A stretch of DNA of 64,000 bases from Pseudomonas entomophila L48. GTDB taxonomy: Bacteria; Pseudomonadota; Gammaproteobacteria; Pseudomonadales; Pseudomonadaceae. Location of the stretch: assembly GCF_000026105.1 (NCBI RefSeq), contig NC_008027.1:926501-990500 (forward strand), written 5' to 3'. A program made the position numbers and the translations under genes. Position 1 is the stretch's first letter. Every line of letters begins with the position of its first letter. The notes under the pieces are model-generated. The model was not told where the DNA came from, did not search any database, and saw only the letters and a list, made by a program, of their open reading frames with translations. Positions 1 to 7,101 of the stretch are shown here, in pieces.

Positions 1-115
1 CTACCGGGTGATCATGGATCTGCTGCGCAACGAAACCCTGTATGTGCAGTTCCTCACCTACGGCAATGGCCATGTCTGGGCCGACTTGCACACCGGTACC
101 GTACGTACGCGTTGA
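1..115 (+). CDS. C-terminal end of an unidentified protein (partial)
   Basis: An open frame enters from the left edge (first full codon at base 2) and ends at TGA 113-115. The last 37 residues include the stretch NETLYVQFLTYGNG and end in TGTVRTR. The start and any diagnostic domain lie outside the window, so no function is given. It is on the same strand as, and just upstream of, the PA4642-family gene, as in other pseudomonads where this small gene lies near mqo. It is clearly coding in base composition, with high third-position GC. Confidence 0.6.
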   Translation, partial: YRVIMDLLRNETLYVQFLTYGNGHVWADLHTGTVRTR

Positions 116-183
116 GGCTCGCAGGTTTCGGGGGGTAAACTGCCCGCCTTCGAATTACCGTGATGGTCCAGTTGGAGTCGGCG

Positions 184-474
184 ATGCGCAAAGACAAGAA
201 ACAAGTGATTGGTGACGAGATCAGCAACGAGTACATCAAGTCGTTCCTGCAGTTCGAGCCGGCCGATGGCCTGACCTCGCCATCGCATCACAAGCTGATC
301 AAGGGCTATCGCGGCCTGCGTGTCGATGACTTCGAACGCTATGTGGGGTTCTTCGTCGCGGCCGGTTACGACCTGGATGGCAAGGACGAGCACGGCAAGA
401 CCTTCGTCGAGGTGATCGCAGACCAGCGCAATGCGCCGGAGTACATCGAGATCATCGACAACGCCCGCGGTTGA
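184..474 (+). CDS. PA4642-family conserved hypothetical protein
   Basis: Small soluble acidic protein of 96 aa beginning MRKDKKQVIGDE, recognised as the Pseudomonas PA4642 family that sits convergent to mqo. No catalytic motif or membrane segment is visible and its role is unknown. A longer reading from GTG at 160 is possible. I prefer ATG 184 because GGAG at 174-177 lies six bases upstream and the family usually starts MRKDKK. The gene ends in front of a REP pair and a bidirectional terminator shared with mqo. Confidence 0.85.
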   Translation: MRKDKKQVIGDEISNEYIKSFLQFEPADGLTSPSHHKLIKGYRGLRVDDFERYVGFFVAAGYDLDGKDEHGKTFVEVIADQRNAPEYIEIIDNARG

Positions 475-493
475 TTCTGCGGGTTCGCCTTAA

Positions 494-612
494 CCTGTAG
501 GAGCGGCCTTGCGTCGCGAAAGGGCCGCAAGGCGGCCCCGGCGATATTGAGGTATGGCATAAATCTGGGGCTGCTTCGCAGCCCTTTCGCGACACAAGGC
601 CGCTCTTACAAG
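494..612. repeat. REP pair, inverted (GCGTCGCGAAAGG type)
   Basis: Two inverted copies of a Pseudomonas REP palindrome, one starting TGTAGGAGCGGCC and the other ending GGCCGCTCTTACA, each with a TTTCGCGACxCAAGG core. They lie between the convergent PA4642 gene and mqo. Such pairs fold into long hairpins, can act as transcript ends or gyrase sites, and are spread by RAYT transposases, none of which is in this window. Confidence 0.85.
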
Positions 613-641
613 AGGGGAGGTCAGTGTGGTGAGACAGGCAT

Positions 642-668
642 AAAAAAACGCCCCGAGGGGCGTTTTTT
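642..668. terminator. Bidirectional intrinsic terminator
   Basis: A near-perfect palindrome: A-run plus CGCCCC, loop GA, then GGGGCG plus a T-run. Because both arms carry A/T runs it can end transcription from the left gene and from mqo on the minus strand, 14 bases beyond the mqo stop. Confidence 0.9.
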
Positions 669-681
669 CGTTTCAGCCGGT

Positions 682-2190
682 TCAGGCGTAATGCTGCTTG
701 GCCGGGCTGCTGTCTACCAGCTCCAGCGCCACGTCGTTGTCGGCGCTGATCTTGTGGTACAGGGCGGCGTCGGTGGCCAGGACTTTCTCGCGAGCCGGGA
801 AGATCTCCTTGAGCTTGGCGGCCCAAGCGCCCTTGGCCTGCTCGGGGAAGCAGCGCTCGATCAGCTCGAGCATGATCGACACGGTCACCGAGGCGCCCGG
901 CGAGGCGCCGAGCAATGCAGCCAGGCTGCCGTCTTCGGCTGCCACCAGCTCGGTGCCGAACTGCAGGATGCCACCTTTCTTCGGGTCCTTCTTGATGATC
1001 TGCACGCGCTGGCCGGCCACTTCCAGGCGCCAGTCCTCGGCTTTCGCCTCCGGGTAGAAGCGGCGCAGCGACTCCAGGCGTTGCTCCATCGACTGCATCA
1101 CTTCGCTGACCAGGTACTTGGTCAAGTCCATGTTGTCGCGGGCCACGGCCAGCATCGGGCCGATGTTGCCCATGCGCACCGACAGCGGCAGGTCCATGAG
1201 CGAGCCGTGCTTGAGGAACTTGGTGGTGAAGCCGGCATACGGGCCGAACAGCAGCGACGTGTTGCCATCGACCACGCGGGTGTCCAGGTGCGGCACCGAC
1301 ATGGGGGGCGCGCCGACCGCGGCCTGGCTGTAGACCTTGGCCTGGTGCTGCTTGACGATTTCCGGGTTGTCACAACGCAGCCATTGGCCGCTGACCGGGA
1401 AGCCACCGAAGCCTTTGCTCTCCGGAATGCCGGACAGTTGCAGCAGCGGCAGGGCGGCGCCGCCGGCACCGAGGAAGACGAAGCGGGCGTCGACTTCACG
1501 GCTGCCGCCGCTGTTGACGTCCTTGATGCTCACGGTCCAGCCGCTGCCTTTGCGGCGCAGGCCGACGACTTTCTTGCTGTACTTGACCTGAGCGTCAGGG
1601 CTGTTGCCCAGTTGCTTGAGCAGCTTGTTGGTCAGGGCGCCGAAGTTGACGTCGGTGCCTTTCATCACGCGGGTGGCGGCGATGCGCTGGTCGGCTGGGC
1701 GGCCCGGCATCATCAGCGGCATCCATTCGTTCATCACGGCCTTGTCTTCGGTGTATTCCATGTCCGCGAAGGCGTGGTGCTGCTTGAGCAGCTCGAAGCG
1801 CTTCTTGAGGAAGGAAATACCCTTGTCACCCTCGACGTAGCTCAGGTGCGGCACCGGGTTGATGAAGGCGCGGGGCGAGCCAAAGCCGCCTTTTTTGCTG
1901 AGATACGCCCAGAACTGGCGCGACACCTCGAACTGGGTGTTGATGTGCACGGCCTTCTTGATGTCGATGCTGCCATCGGCGGCCTGCGGGGTATAGTTCA
2001 GCTCGCACAGGCCGGCATGGCCGGTACCGGCGTTGTTCCAGGGGTTGGAACTCTCCGCGGCCCCGGAGTCCATCGCCTCGACGACCTCCAGCTTGATCGA
2101 CGGGTCGAGCTCCTTGAGCAGTACGGCCAGGGTGGCACTCATGATGCCCGCGCCTACCAGTACTACATCAACCGATTCGTTCTGCGCCAT
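682..2190 (-). CDS. mqo: Malate:quinone oxidoreductase
   Basis: 502-aa peripheral membrane FAD enzyme that oxidises malate to oxaloacetate and passes electrons to the quinone pool, replacing or supplementing NAD malate dehydrogenase in the TCA cycle. The N-terminus carries the FAD-binding dinucleotide motif [15 protein letters not shown] (about residues 9-23). Full family length. The family-typical block with [19 protein letters not shown] follows around residue 47. The ATG is preceded by GGAG nine bases upstream on the minus strand. It is monocistronic, with a 600-bp upstream region without genes and a shared terminator downstream. Pseudomonads often carry several mqo paralogues, so which one this is rests on neighbourhood only (KT2440 mqo-1 context). 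Confidence 0.97.
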   Translation of the reverse strand: MAQNESVDVVLVGAGIMSATLAVLLKELDPSIKLEVVEAMDSGAAESSNPWNNAGTGHAGLCELNYTPQAADGSIDIKKAVHINTQFEVSRQFWAYLSKKGGFGSPRAFINPVPHLSYVEGDKGISFLKKRFELLKQHHAFADMEYTEDKAVMNEWMPLMMPGRPADQRIAATRVMKGTDVNFGALTNKLLKQLGNSPDAQVKYSKKVVGLRRKGSGWTVSIKDVNSGGSREVDARFVFLGAGGAALPLLQLSGIPESKGFGGFPVSGQWLRCDNPEIVKQHQAKVYSQAAVGAPPMSVPHLDTRVVDGNTSLLFGPYAGFTTKFLKHGSLMDLPLSVRMGNIGPMLAVARDNMDLTKYLVSEVMQSMEQRLESLRRFYPEAKAEDWRLEVAGQRVQIIKKDPKKGGILQFGTELVAAEDGSLAALLGASPGASVTVSIMLELIERCFPEQAKGAWAAKLKEIFPAREKVLATDAALYHKISADNDVALELVDSSPAKQHYA

Positions 2191-2794
2191 TTAACGCGTC
2201 TCCACAATCTACAGCACCTAATTGACAGCATAGGACCCGGGGTCGCCAGGGTCGCCATGTCCGACTCTTCGCAGTTCTTGCAACTTCCGCGGACACCGCC
2301 AATCAGTCTTGGGTGTTCAGGTATTGAACGCCGTTTGCCACGGGTGCGGCAATTCGACTTATGGTCAAGGGGCCCGTCGTGCGTTATGGATCGGCCTCAG
2401 GCTCCCATTCTGCAGGAGCGCTGATACCGTCTGCTCAGGGCTGTTGTTGAGACATCTGCCGCTTTTACACATGCCAGACTGTTCATTTGCTCGCCACACT
2501 CTCGTGAAGTTGTGAAAAACCGTTTTTTCACGCTCTTTTGGAGTCGTGAACCTCAAAAGTGGACTGCGCGATGGCAACCCGCAGGTTCATGCGAAGCAGA
2601 AGGCCGGAAACAGCAGGCACGACAGCCAATGCAAGACCTGAGTGGAAGGCTCTCTGTGGGCGAAGCGTCGAGGGTGCCGGGGTCAATCGGCGAATGCGGG
2701 GCCCGATCAGGAGACGTCCTTATAATCGGGGGGAGATTATAACGAGGTCGCGGGCAGAAAGGTCATGCTTCTTGGGTTTTTATTGCAGCGTTTG
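2191..2794. other. Long intergenic region with palindromes (mqo upstream)
   Basis: About 600 bases with no convincing gene. It should hold the mqo promoter on the minus strand. Two clear inverted repeats stand out. GTGAAAAA at 2512-2519 pairs with TTTTTCAC at 2524-2531 around a 4-base loop. TTATAATC at 2720-2727 pairs with GATTATAA at 2735-2742 around a G-rich 7-base loop. The second places a TATAAT-like -10 box on both strands. A small RNA gene is possible but unproven. Confidence 0.4.
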
Positions 2795-3028
2795 TCAGGC
2801 AGACAGGGTGCGTTGCTGCCAACGACGCCTTGCAGGGGTGCAATGGCGGGCGCTGGCCGGCAGCGGTTGGCCCAGCCAGCCTAGGTGCGCCTCGTTGACC
2901 TGGACCCAGCCGCTGCCCGTGGGGGGTAGGCTGCACTGCTTGAAACCCAGGCAGATGCCATCACTGTCGAGACGGGCGTAGGTAGCGTGGCGCGGGCGTT
3001 GCAGGAGCAGGTTCCAGAACGAGTTCAT
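2795..3028 (-). CDS. Small conserved Pseudomonas protein, unknown function
   Basis: 77-aa basic protein starting MNSFWNLLLQRPRHATYARLD. The longer open frame is trimmed to ATG 3028 because AGGA lies eight bases upstream. A pattern of the form RxATYARLDxxGxCLxxKQC looks like a conserved small pseudomonad family as I recall it, with no assigned function. No signal peptide or membrane segment is evident, and two cysteines sit near residues 31 and 37. It is divergent from the YajG-like lipoprotein gene, the two starts being about 145 bases apart. Confidence 0.65.
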   Translation of the reverse strand: MNSFWNLLLQRPRHATYARLDSDGICLGFKQCSLPPTGSGWVQVNEAHLGWLGQPLPASARHCTPARRRWQQRTLSA

Positions 3029-3172
3029 GGCGAATGGTCCTGTGTGTTCGGGCTGACGCCAGCATAGCGCGCGGGCCATGAAACCATTGTGACAGGCGGG
3101 AAAGGCCGATGGCTGGGCTGTGGCGTGCTGGGTATACTGTGGGCCTTTGCCGCTTTTTCTGGAGAAACGCGC

Positions 3173-3757
3173 ATGTTGCAACGTCTGTTGGTCGGTTTGT
3201 TCGCGGTAGCCAGCCTGAGCCTGGCCGGTTGTGCCCACAGCCCGCAACAACTCAGCCCGCAACCCAAGCTAACGCAACAGTTGGCCCCGGTCGGCCACGG
3301 CCAGCCGGTGGTGGTCAAGGTGGTTGACGGGCGTGCCTCGCAATCGCTGGGCACCCGGGGTGGCATGTACCCTGAGACCAGCACCATTACCGTCAATGGC
3401 AACGATGTCGTGCCCAAGCTGCAGGCTCAGGCCGAGGCAGCGGTGCGCCTGCTCGGCTTCACCCCGACGCCCAACGCCTACAACGCGCCGCAGCTGACCG
3501 TGACCCTGGCTGAGCTGAAGTACCAGTCGCCCAAGGACAAGATGTACGTGACCGAGGCGACCATCGGCGCCACCTTCCGTGCCGACGTGTCGAACGCCAA
3601 CCGTCGCTACAGCGGTCGTTACGGTGCCTCGCTGGACCAGCGCTTCGGCATGGCGCCGAACCAGGAAACCAACACCAAGCTGGTCAGCGATGTGCTCAGC
3701 GATGCCCTGACCCGCCTGTTCAAGGACCCGACCGTCGGTCAGGTGCTGGGCGAGTAA
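3173..3757 (+). CDS. YajG-family lipoprotein
   Basis: 194-aa lipoprotein with an N-terminal signal and lipobox LSLAGC (Cys20), so it is probably outer-membrane anchored. The rest matches the YajG family (a small soluble fold of unknown role), including VVVKVVDGRASQSLG and the C-terminal helix SDVLSDALTRLF. ATG 3173 is chosen over the upstream ATG 3089 because GGAGAAA precedes it at 3161-3167 and because it puts the signal peptide at the N-terminus. An intrinsic terminator follows at once. Confidence 0.88.
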   Translation: MLQRLLVGLFAVASLSLAGCAHSPQQLSPQPKLTQQLAPVGHGQPVVVKVVDGRASQSLGTRGGMYPETSTITVNGNDVVPKLQAQAEAAVRLLGFTPTPNAYNAPQLTVTLAELKYQSPKDKMYVTEATIGATFRADVSNANRRYSGRYGASLDQRFGMAPNQETNTKLVSDVLSDALTRLFKDPTVGQVLGE

Positions 3758-3772
3758 GGCTGTTGCAATAAA

Positions 3773-3809
3773 GAAAACCCGCCGCCTGTGATCAGGCGGC
3801 GGGTTTTTT
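3773..3809 (+). terminator. Intrinsic terminator after the YajG-like gene
   Basis: GC-rich stem with arms AAAACCCGCCGCCT and AGGCGGCGGGTTTT around a 6-base loop, followed by a T-run. It lies 16 bases after the stop codon at 3757. Confidence 0.92.
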
Positions 3810-3828
3810 GTTGCCTGTACTGGCCTAT

Positions 3829-3910
3829 TCGCCGGCAAGCCGGCTCCTACAGGTGTGGCGCTGCTCTTGAGGCGGGCGCCGCACCTGTAGGAGCCGGCTT
3901 GCCGGCGAAG
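3829..3910. repeat. REP pair (GCCGGCAAGCCGG type)
   Basis: Two inverted REP palindromes, TTCGCCGGCAAGCCGGCTCC and its reverse complement, flank a 30-base spacer between convergent genes. Confidence 0.88.
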
Positions 3911-3923
3911 AATGCAACACGGA

Positions 3924-4130
3924 TCAGGCGGCCAGTACGTTGAAGTCCAGCAGGCTGATGCCGGTCTGCGCATCGACCTCCGGCAGGTCATGGTGGGCAT
4001 GGCCGCCCAGTGCGCAGTAGACCAGCCACTGGTGGTCCTGGACATTGATGGCGAAGCCGTCGATCAGCGCCTGCTGTTCGTCGCTCTGGGGCACGAGGTA
4101 GAGGCGGTCCTGGTTTTCGGCGTGCAGCAT
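3924..4130 (-). CDS. Small conserved hypothetical protein
   Basis: 68-aa acidic protein MLHAENQDRLYLVPQSDEQQ... ending LLDFNVLAA. GGAG lies about six bases before the ATG on the minus strand, and the start is unambiguous. No known domain is recognised. The His/Asp segment GGHAHHDLPEVD near residue 43 is the only striking feature. It is monocistronic between a REP pair and a divergent small membrane-protein gene. Confidence 0.65.
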   Translation of the reverse strand: MLHAENQDRLYLVPQSDEQQALIDGFAINVQDHQWLVYCALGGHAHHDLPEVDAQTGISLLDFNVLAA

Positions 4131-4287
4131 GACAAGCTCCGGTTCGGTTGAAGGCCGACAGGGTGGCCTGTCCTGATGACGAGCGTGTGACAGATGAAAT
4201 TTATCGCAGCTGGTCGCAAAGTCGCGGCGGTGTCTGTGGGCTTGGGTAGAATGCCGGGCTTTGCCGTCGTGATACCGAGGTTGCGCA

Positions 4288-4548
4288 ATGTCGTTGCAAG
4301 TGCTCTGGGGCTTCCTGGCCGCTCATCCCGCCAAGCTGATCAACCTGCTGGCCCTGCTGATCACCTGCCCGGGTGGCCTGCTGCTGCACAGCGCCCGGCG
4401 CCGGGCGAGCATGACCCGCGAAAGCCTGGCGGTGGATGAAGGCCTGGTGGATGCCTTCGACCTGCGCGTGCCGCGCTACTACTACATTCTTGGTTTCTCG
4501 TGCTTGGCGATGGCGTTGCTATTGTCCTGGTTCAGCACCTGGATCTGA
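4288..4548 (+). CDS. Small inner-membrane protein, unknown function
   Basis: 86-aa protein with two predicted transmembrane segments, about residues 14-33 (INLLALLITCPGGLLLH) and 66-83 (YILGFSCLAMALLLSW), joined by a charged loop. Function unknown, and no family is recognised beyond conserved pseudomonad proteins. The ATG follows a G-rich stretch, with no strong Shine-Dalgarno. The gene ends in front of a REP pair and is convergent with the acyltransferase gene. Confidence 0.6.
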   Translation: MSLQVLWGFLAAHPAKLINLLALLITCPGGLLLHSARRRASMTRESLAVDEGLVDAFDLRVPRYYYILGFSCLAMALLLSWFSTWI

Positions 4549-4560
4549 ACGCCGCCTGCT

Positions 4561-4627
4561 TCGTAGGAGCCAGCTTGCTGGCGAACCGCCGCTCAATCGG
4601 CATTCGCCAGCAAGCTGGCTCCTACAG
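4561..4627. repeat. REP pair (GCCAGCAAGCTGG type)
   Basis: Inverted copies of TAGGAGCCAGCTTGCTGGCG face each other across 26 bases between convergent genes. Confidence 0.88.
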
Positions 4628-4637
4628 GAGCAAGTGA

Positions 4638-5804
4638 TCAGGCCACGGTGGCCTGCTGCTTGACCTGGTACTGATTGCGCACCGGCGTCGCGTACTGCTG
4701 CACCAGATACGGTTGATGCTCCACCGGGCAGGCGTCCAGCCGGCGCTGCCACTCTTCCTTCGCCTTGGCCAGCTCATCACCCGGGAACAGCGTCTCGGCG
4801 CTGGGCACCTCGAGCGCCGCGTCCTTCTCCGCCCACATCGCATAGGCCAGATAATGCACCGGGAACAACCGGTAGCCGCCGAGAATCTGCCGGTCGATGG
4901 CCTGTGCCAGCTGCTTGGTGTCCTCGTGGTACTCGGTCACCGGCGGCGCGAAGTTGATGTGCACCCGGCCTTTGTAACCGGTGATGCCCTGGGCGATGCT
5001 GTTGTCATCCTCGCCCGGCGCCTTCTTGTAGGTGCCGGTGGTGGCGCGGATGTACAGCTCGCGGGCCTTGGCCTGGTCGCAGGGGTCGTATTCGTAGCTG
5101 ATCGACACCGGAGTCAGGTTAAGGCTCTGGATCACCGCGCCGAACGGTTCGTCCTTGCGGCTCATGTGGAACATTTTGAGAATGGCCGAATCGGTACGGT
5201 CGTCACCGTCCTTGGCGCGGCCTTCGGCCTGGGCGATCCAGATCGACACGCAGTCGTTGCGGATCGAGTGGTTGATGTAGGCCGACAGCAGCTGGTAGGC
5301 CGCCAGCTTCTCGCGACGGCCGCTGATCGAGCGGTGCACGATGAAGCTCTTGTTCAGGCGCATCATGTCGCTGACGAACGGCTTCTGCAGCAGGTTGTCG
5401 CCGATGGCGATGCGCGGCGTCGGCAGGCCGGCGTGGTACACCGCGTAGTTGACGAAGGCCGGGTCCATGACGATGTCGCGGTGGTTGGCCAGGAACAGGT
5501 AGGCGGTGCCGGACTTGAGCTGTTCGACACCGGTGTAGGTGACACCGTCGGTGGCGCGGTCGATGGTCCGGTCGACGTAGTACTCGACTTTATCCTGCAG
5601 CGTGGCGACGCACTGCACGCCCGCGAATTCCTGGCGCAGGCGCCGGGCGATCAGCGGTTTGAGCAGCCAGCCGAAGGCGCCCGCAGCGCGCGGGAAGCGG
5701 AAGTGGGTGAGGATATCGAGGAATGCCGGGTCGCTGAGCAGGCGCGCCAGAACGGCAGGCACTTCAGCGTCGTCGTACGGTCGGATGGCATCGAATTCGC
5801 CCAT
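4638..5804 (-). CDS. PlsC-like 1-acylglycerol-3-phosphate acyltransferase family protein
   Basis: 388-aa cytoplasmic or membrane-associated acyltransferase. The NHxxxxD catalytic block is present as NHRDIVMDP around residue 126, followed by the acceptor-site region with FIVHRS. It belongs to a longer pseudomonad subfamily rather than to the roughly 250-aa PlsC used for bulk phospholipid synthesis, so the substrate is unclear. The open frame extends to 5909, but tandem ATGs at 5807 and 5804 follow AAGAGAG. The second gives the usual MGEFDAIRPY start. It is divergent from the CPXCG gene. Confidence 0.82.
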   Translation of the reverse strand: MGEFDAIRPYDDAEVPAVLARLLSDPAFLDILTHFRFPRAAGAFGWLLKPLIARRLRQEFAGVQCVATLQDKVEYYVDRTIDRATDGVTYTGVEQLKSGTAYLFLANHRDIVMDPAFVNYAVYHAGLPTPRIAIGDNLLQKPFVSDMMRLNKSFIVHRSISGRREKLAAYQLLSAYINHSIRNDCVSIWIAQAEGRAKDGDDRTDSAILKMFHMSRKDEPFGAVIQSLNLTPVSISYEYDPCDQAKARELYIRATTGTYKKAPGEDDNSIAQGITGYKGRVHINFAPPVTEYHEDTKQLAQAIDRQILGGYRLFPVHYLAYAMWAEKDAALEVPSAETLFPGDELAKAKEEWQRRLDACPVEHQPYLVQQYATPVRNQYQVKQQATVA

Positions 5805-5929
5805 CATGCTCTCTTGTTGGAAACGGCTAGGGTAATAAGGTAGGGGTGGGGCCCGAAAAACGGCTCGGACACACGCAGGCCCTGTAAACAGACCGGCAAT
5901 TATACGCACAAGTCACTCGGGAGGCCGCG

Positions 5930-6112
5930 ATGCTGGAAACTGCGATCTACGATTGTCCCTATTGCGGTGAAGAAGTCGAGACGACCGTGGACTTGTCCGG
6001 CGGCGATCAGGAGTACATCGAGGACTGCCAGGTCTGCTGCAAGCCCATCCGTTTCGTGCTGCAGGTGCATGGCGAGGAATGGATGCTGGACGTTTATGGC
6101 GAGAACGACTGA
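5930..6112 (+). CDS. CPXCG motif-containing cysteine-rich protein
   Basis: 60-aa protein with CPYCG at residues 9-13 and a second cluster CQVCC at 33-37, probably one zinc site. It matches the CPXCG small-protein family, whose role is unknown. Its TGA overlaps the next ATG (TGATG at 6110-6114), so it is probably translationally coupled to the DUF2007 gene, a pairing seen widely in gammaproteobacteria. Confidence 0.88.
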   Translation: MLETAIYDCPYCGEEVETTVDLSGGDQEYIEDCQVCCKPIRFVLQVHGEEWMLDVYGEND

Positions 6113-6372
6113 TGCAGCGAATCTATGATCCGGAAAACCTGCTGGAGGCGCAAATGCTGGTCGGCATGCTGGCCAGCGAGGGCATCGAGGTGCACCTGGT
6201 GGGGCGCGACCTGATGGGCGCCATGGGCGAGCTGCCGATGCAGGGGCTGCTGGGCCTGGCGGTAGCCGATGAGCAAGCCGGTTACGCGCGACAGTTGATC
6301 GACGCGTACAATGCTGCCCAGCCGCTTGTCGGCGAAGCGCCGGAGAGTTATCCCGGTACCCTGATCTGCTAG
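6112..6372 (+). CDS. DUF2007 domain protein (putative signal-transducing protein)
   Basis: 86-aa protein beginning MQRIYDPENLLEAQMLVGML. It has the DUF2007 layout: a domain in which a helix selects long-range contacts, then HLVGRDLMGAMGELP and GLLGLAVADEQAGYARQLI. Function unknown; the fold is GlnB-like in related proteins. ATG 6112 overlaps the CPXCG stop. It may also be co-transcribed with the HMCES-like gene 15 bases downstream. Confidence 0.85.
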   Translation: MQRIYDPENLLEAQMLVGMLASEGIEVHLVGRDLMGAMGELPMQGLLGLAVADEQAGYARQLIDAYNAAQPLVGEAPESYPGTLIC

Positions 6373-6387
6373 GTTCTGAAATCGCCC

Positions 6388-7008
6388 ATGTGTGGACGCT
6401 ACGCCCTGTTTCGCTGGACCCAGGCCTTCGCCGGCCTGCCCGGTTTCCCTTCGAGCCAGCAGGCCCAATGGAACATCTCGCCCGGCGCCACGGTGCTGAT
6501 CCAGCGCCAGCTCGATGGCCAGATGCAACTCGCCAGCGCCCGCTGGGGGCTTACCCCGGCCTGGTTGACCGACCTGTCGCGCACGCCGGCCCAGGCCCGG
6601 GCCGAAACCCTCGCCGAGCAACCCATGTTCCGCGAAGCGCTGCGCCAGCGGCGCTGCCTGATGCCGGCCAACGGTTTCTACGAATGGCGCGGCACGGCGC
6701 GCAAACGCCCGTACTGGGTGACGCCGGGGGAGGGGGCTTCGCTGTTTTTCGCGGCGGTGTGGGAAGTCTATCCGGTACAGGAACAGGCGTGGCTGAGCTG
6801 CGCGGTGGTCACCCAGGCGGCGGTGAACCAGCGTCGGCCGTTGATCCTGGATGAGGCCGAGCAGGCGATCTGGCTGGACCCGGAGACGCCCCTGGCGCGG
6901 CTGCACGAGTTGTTGGCCAAGCCGCCGACTGCCCTGCGCGAAAGGGCATTGGCGTATTTCGTCAACGATCCGAAGCTCAATGGGCCGGAGTGCCTGACGC
7001 CGGTGTAG
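6388..7008 (+). CDS. HMCES/YedK (SRAP) family protein with altered active site
   Basis: 206-aa member of the SOS-response-associated peptidase family, whose members (E. coli YedK, human HMCES) bond covalently through Cys2 to abasic sites in single-stranded DNA. Cys2 (MCGRY), Asn29 in NISPG and Glu99 in FYEW are present. By comparison with YedK as I recall it, the NARxET motif (Asn75) reads QARAET here (Gln69), and the catalytic His160 in IHDRRP is replaced by Asn147 in VNQRRP. It may therefore bind abasic DNA without normal crosslink release chemistry. The stop TAG is supplied by the adjoining REP element. Confidence 0.87.
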   Translation: MCGRYALFRWTQAFAGLPGFPSSQQAQWNISPGATVLIQRQLDGQMQLASARWGLTPAWLTDLSRTPAQARAETLAEQPMFREALRQRRCLMPANGFYEWRGTARKRPYWVTPGEGASLFFAAVWEVYPVQEQAWLSCAVVTQAAVNQRRPLILDEAEQAIWLDPETPLARLHELLAKPPTALRERALAYFVNDPKLNGPECLTPV

Positions 7009-7090
7009 GAGCGGCTTTAGCCGCGATGCGAGCGACGCGGTGCCTGGCACCGGCATGGCCGGTGTTCGCGGCTGAAGCCGCTCCTACAGG
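7004..7090. repeat. REP pair (GCGGCTTTAGCCGC type) overlapping a stop codon
   Basis: Inverted pair beginning TGTAGGAGCGGC and ending GCCGCTCCTACA. The first arm overlaps the last codons of the HMCES-like gene and provides its TAG at 7006-7008. It separates that gene from the convergent chemoreceptor gene. Confidence 0.88.
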
Positions 7091-7101
7091 TCTGCTGCAT
7101 T

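Noticed and set aside
547..2424. Long open frame on the plus strand opposite mqo
   Set aside because: It is an antisense shadow of mqo with low-complexity His/Gln/Arg-rich sequence, and it starts inside a REP element.
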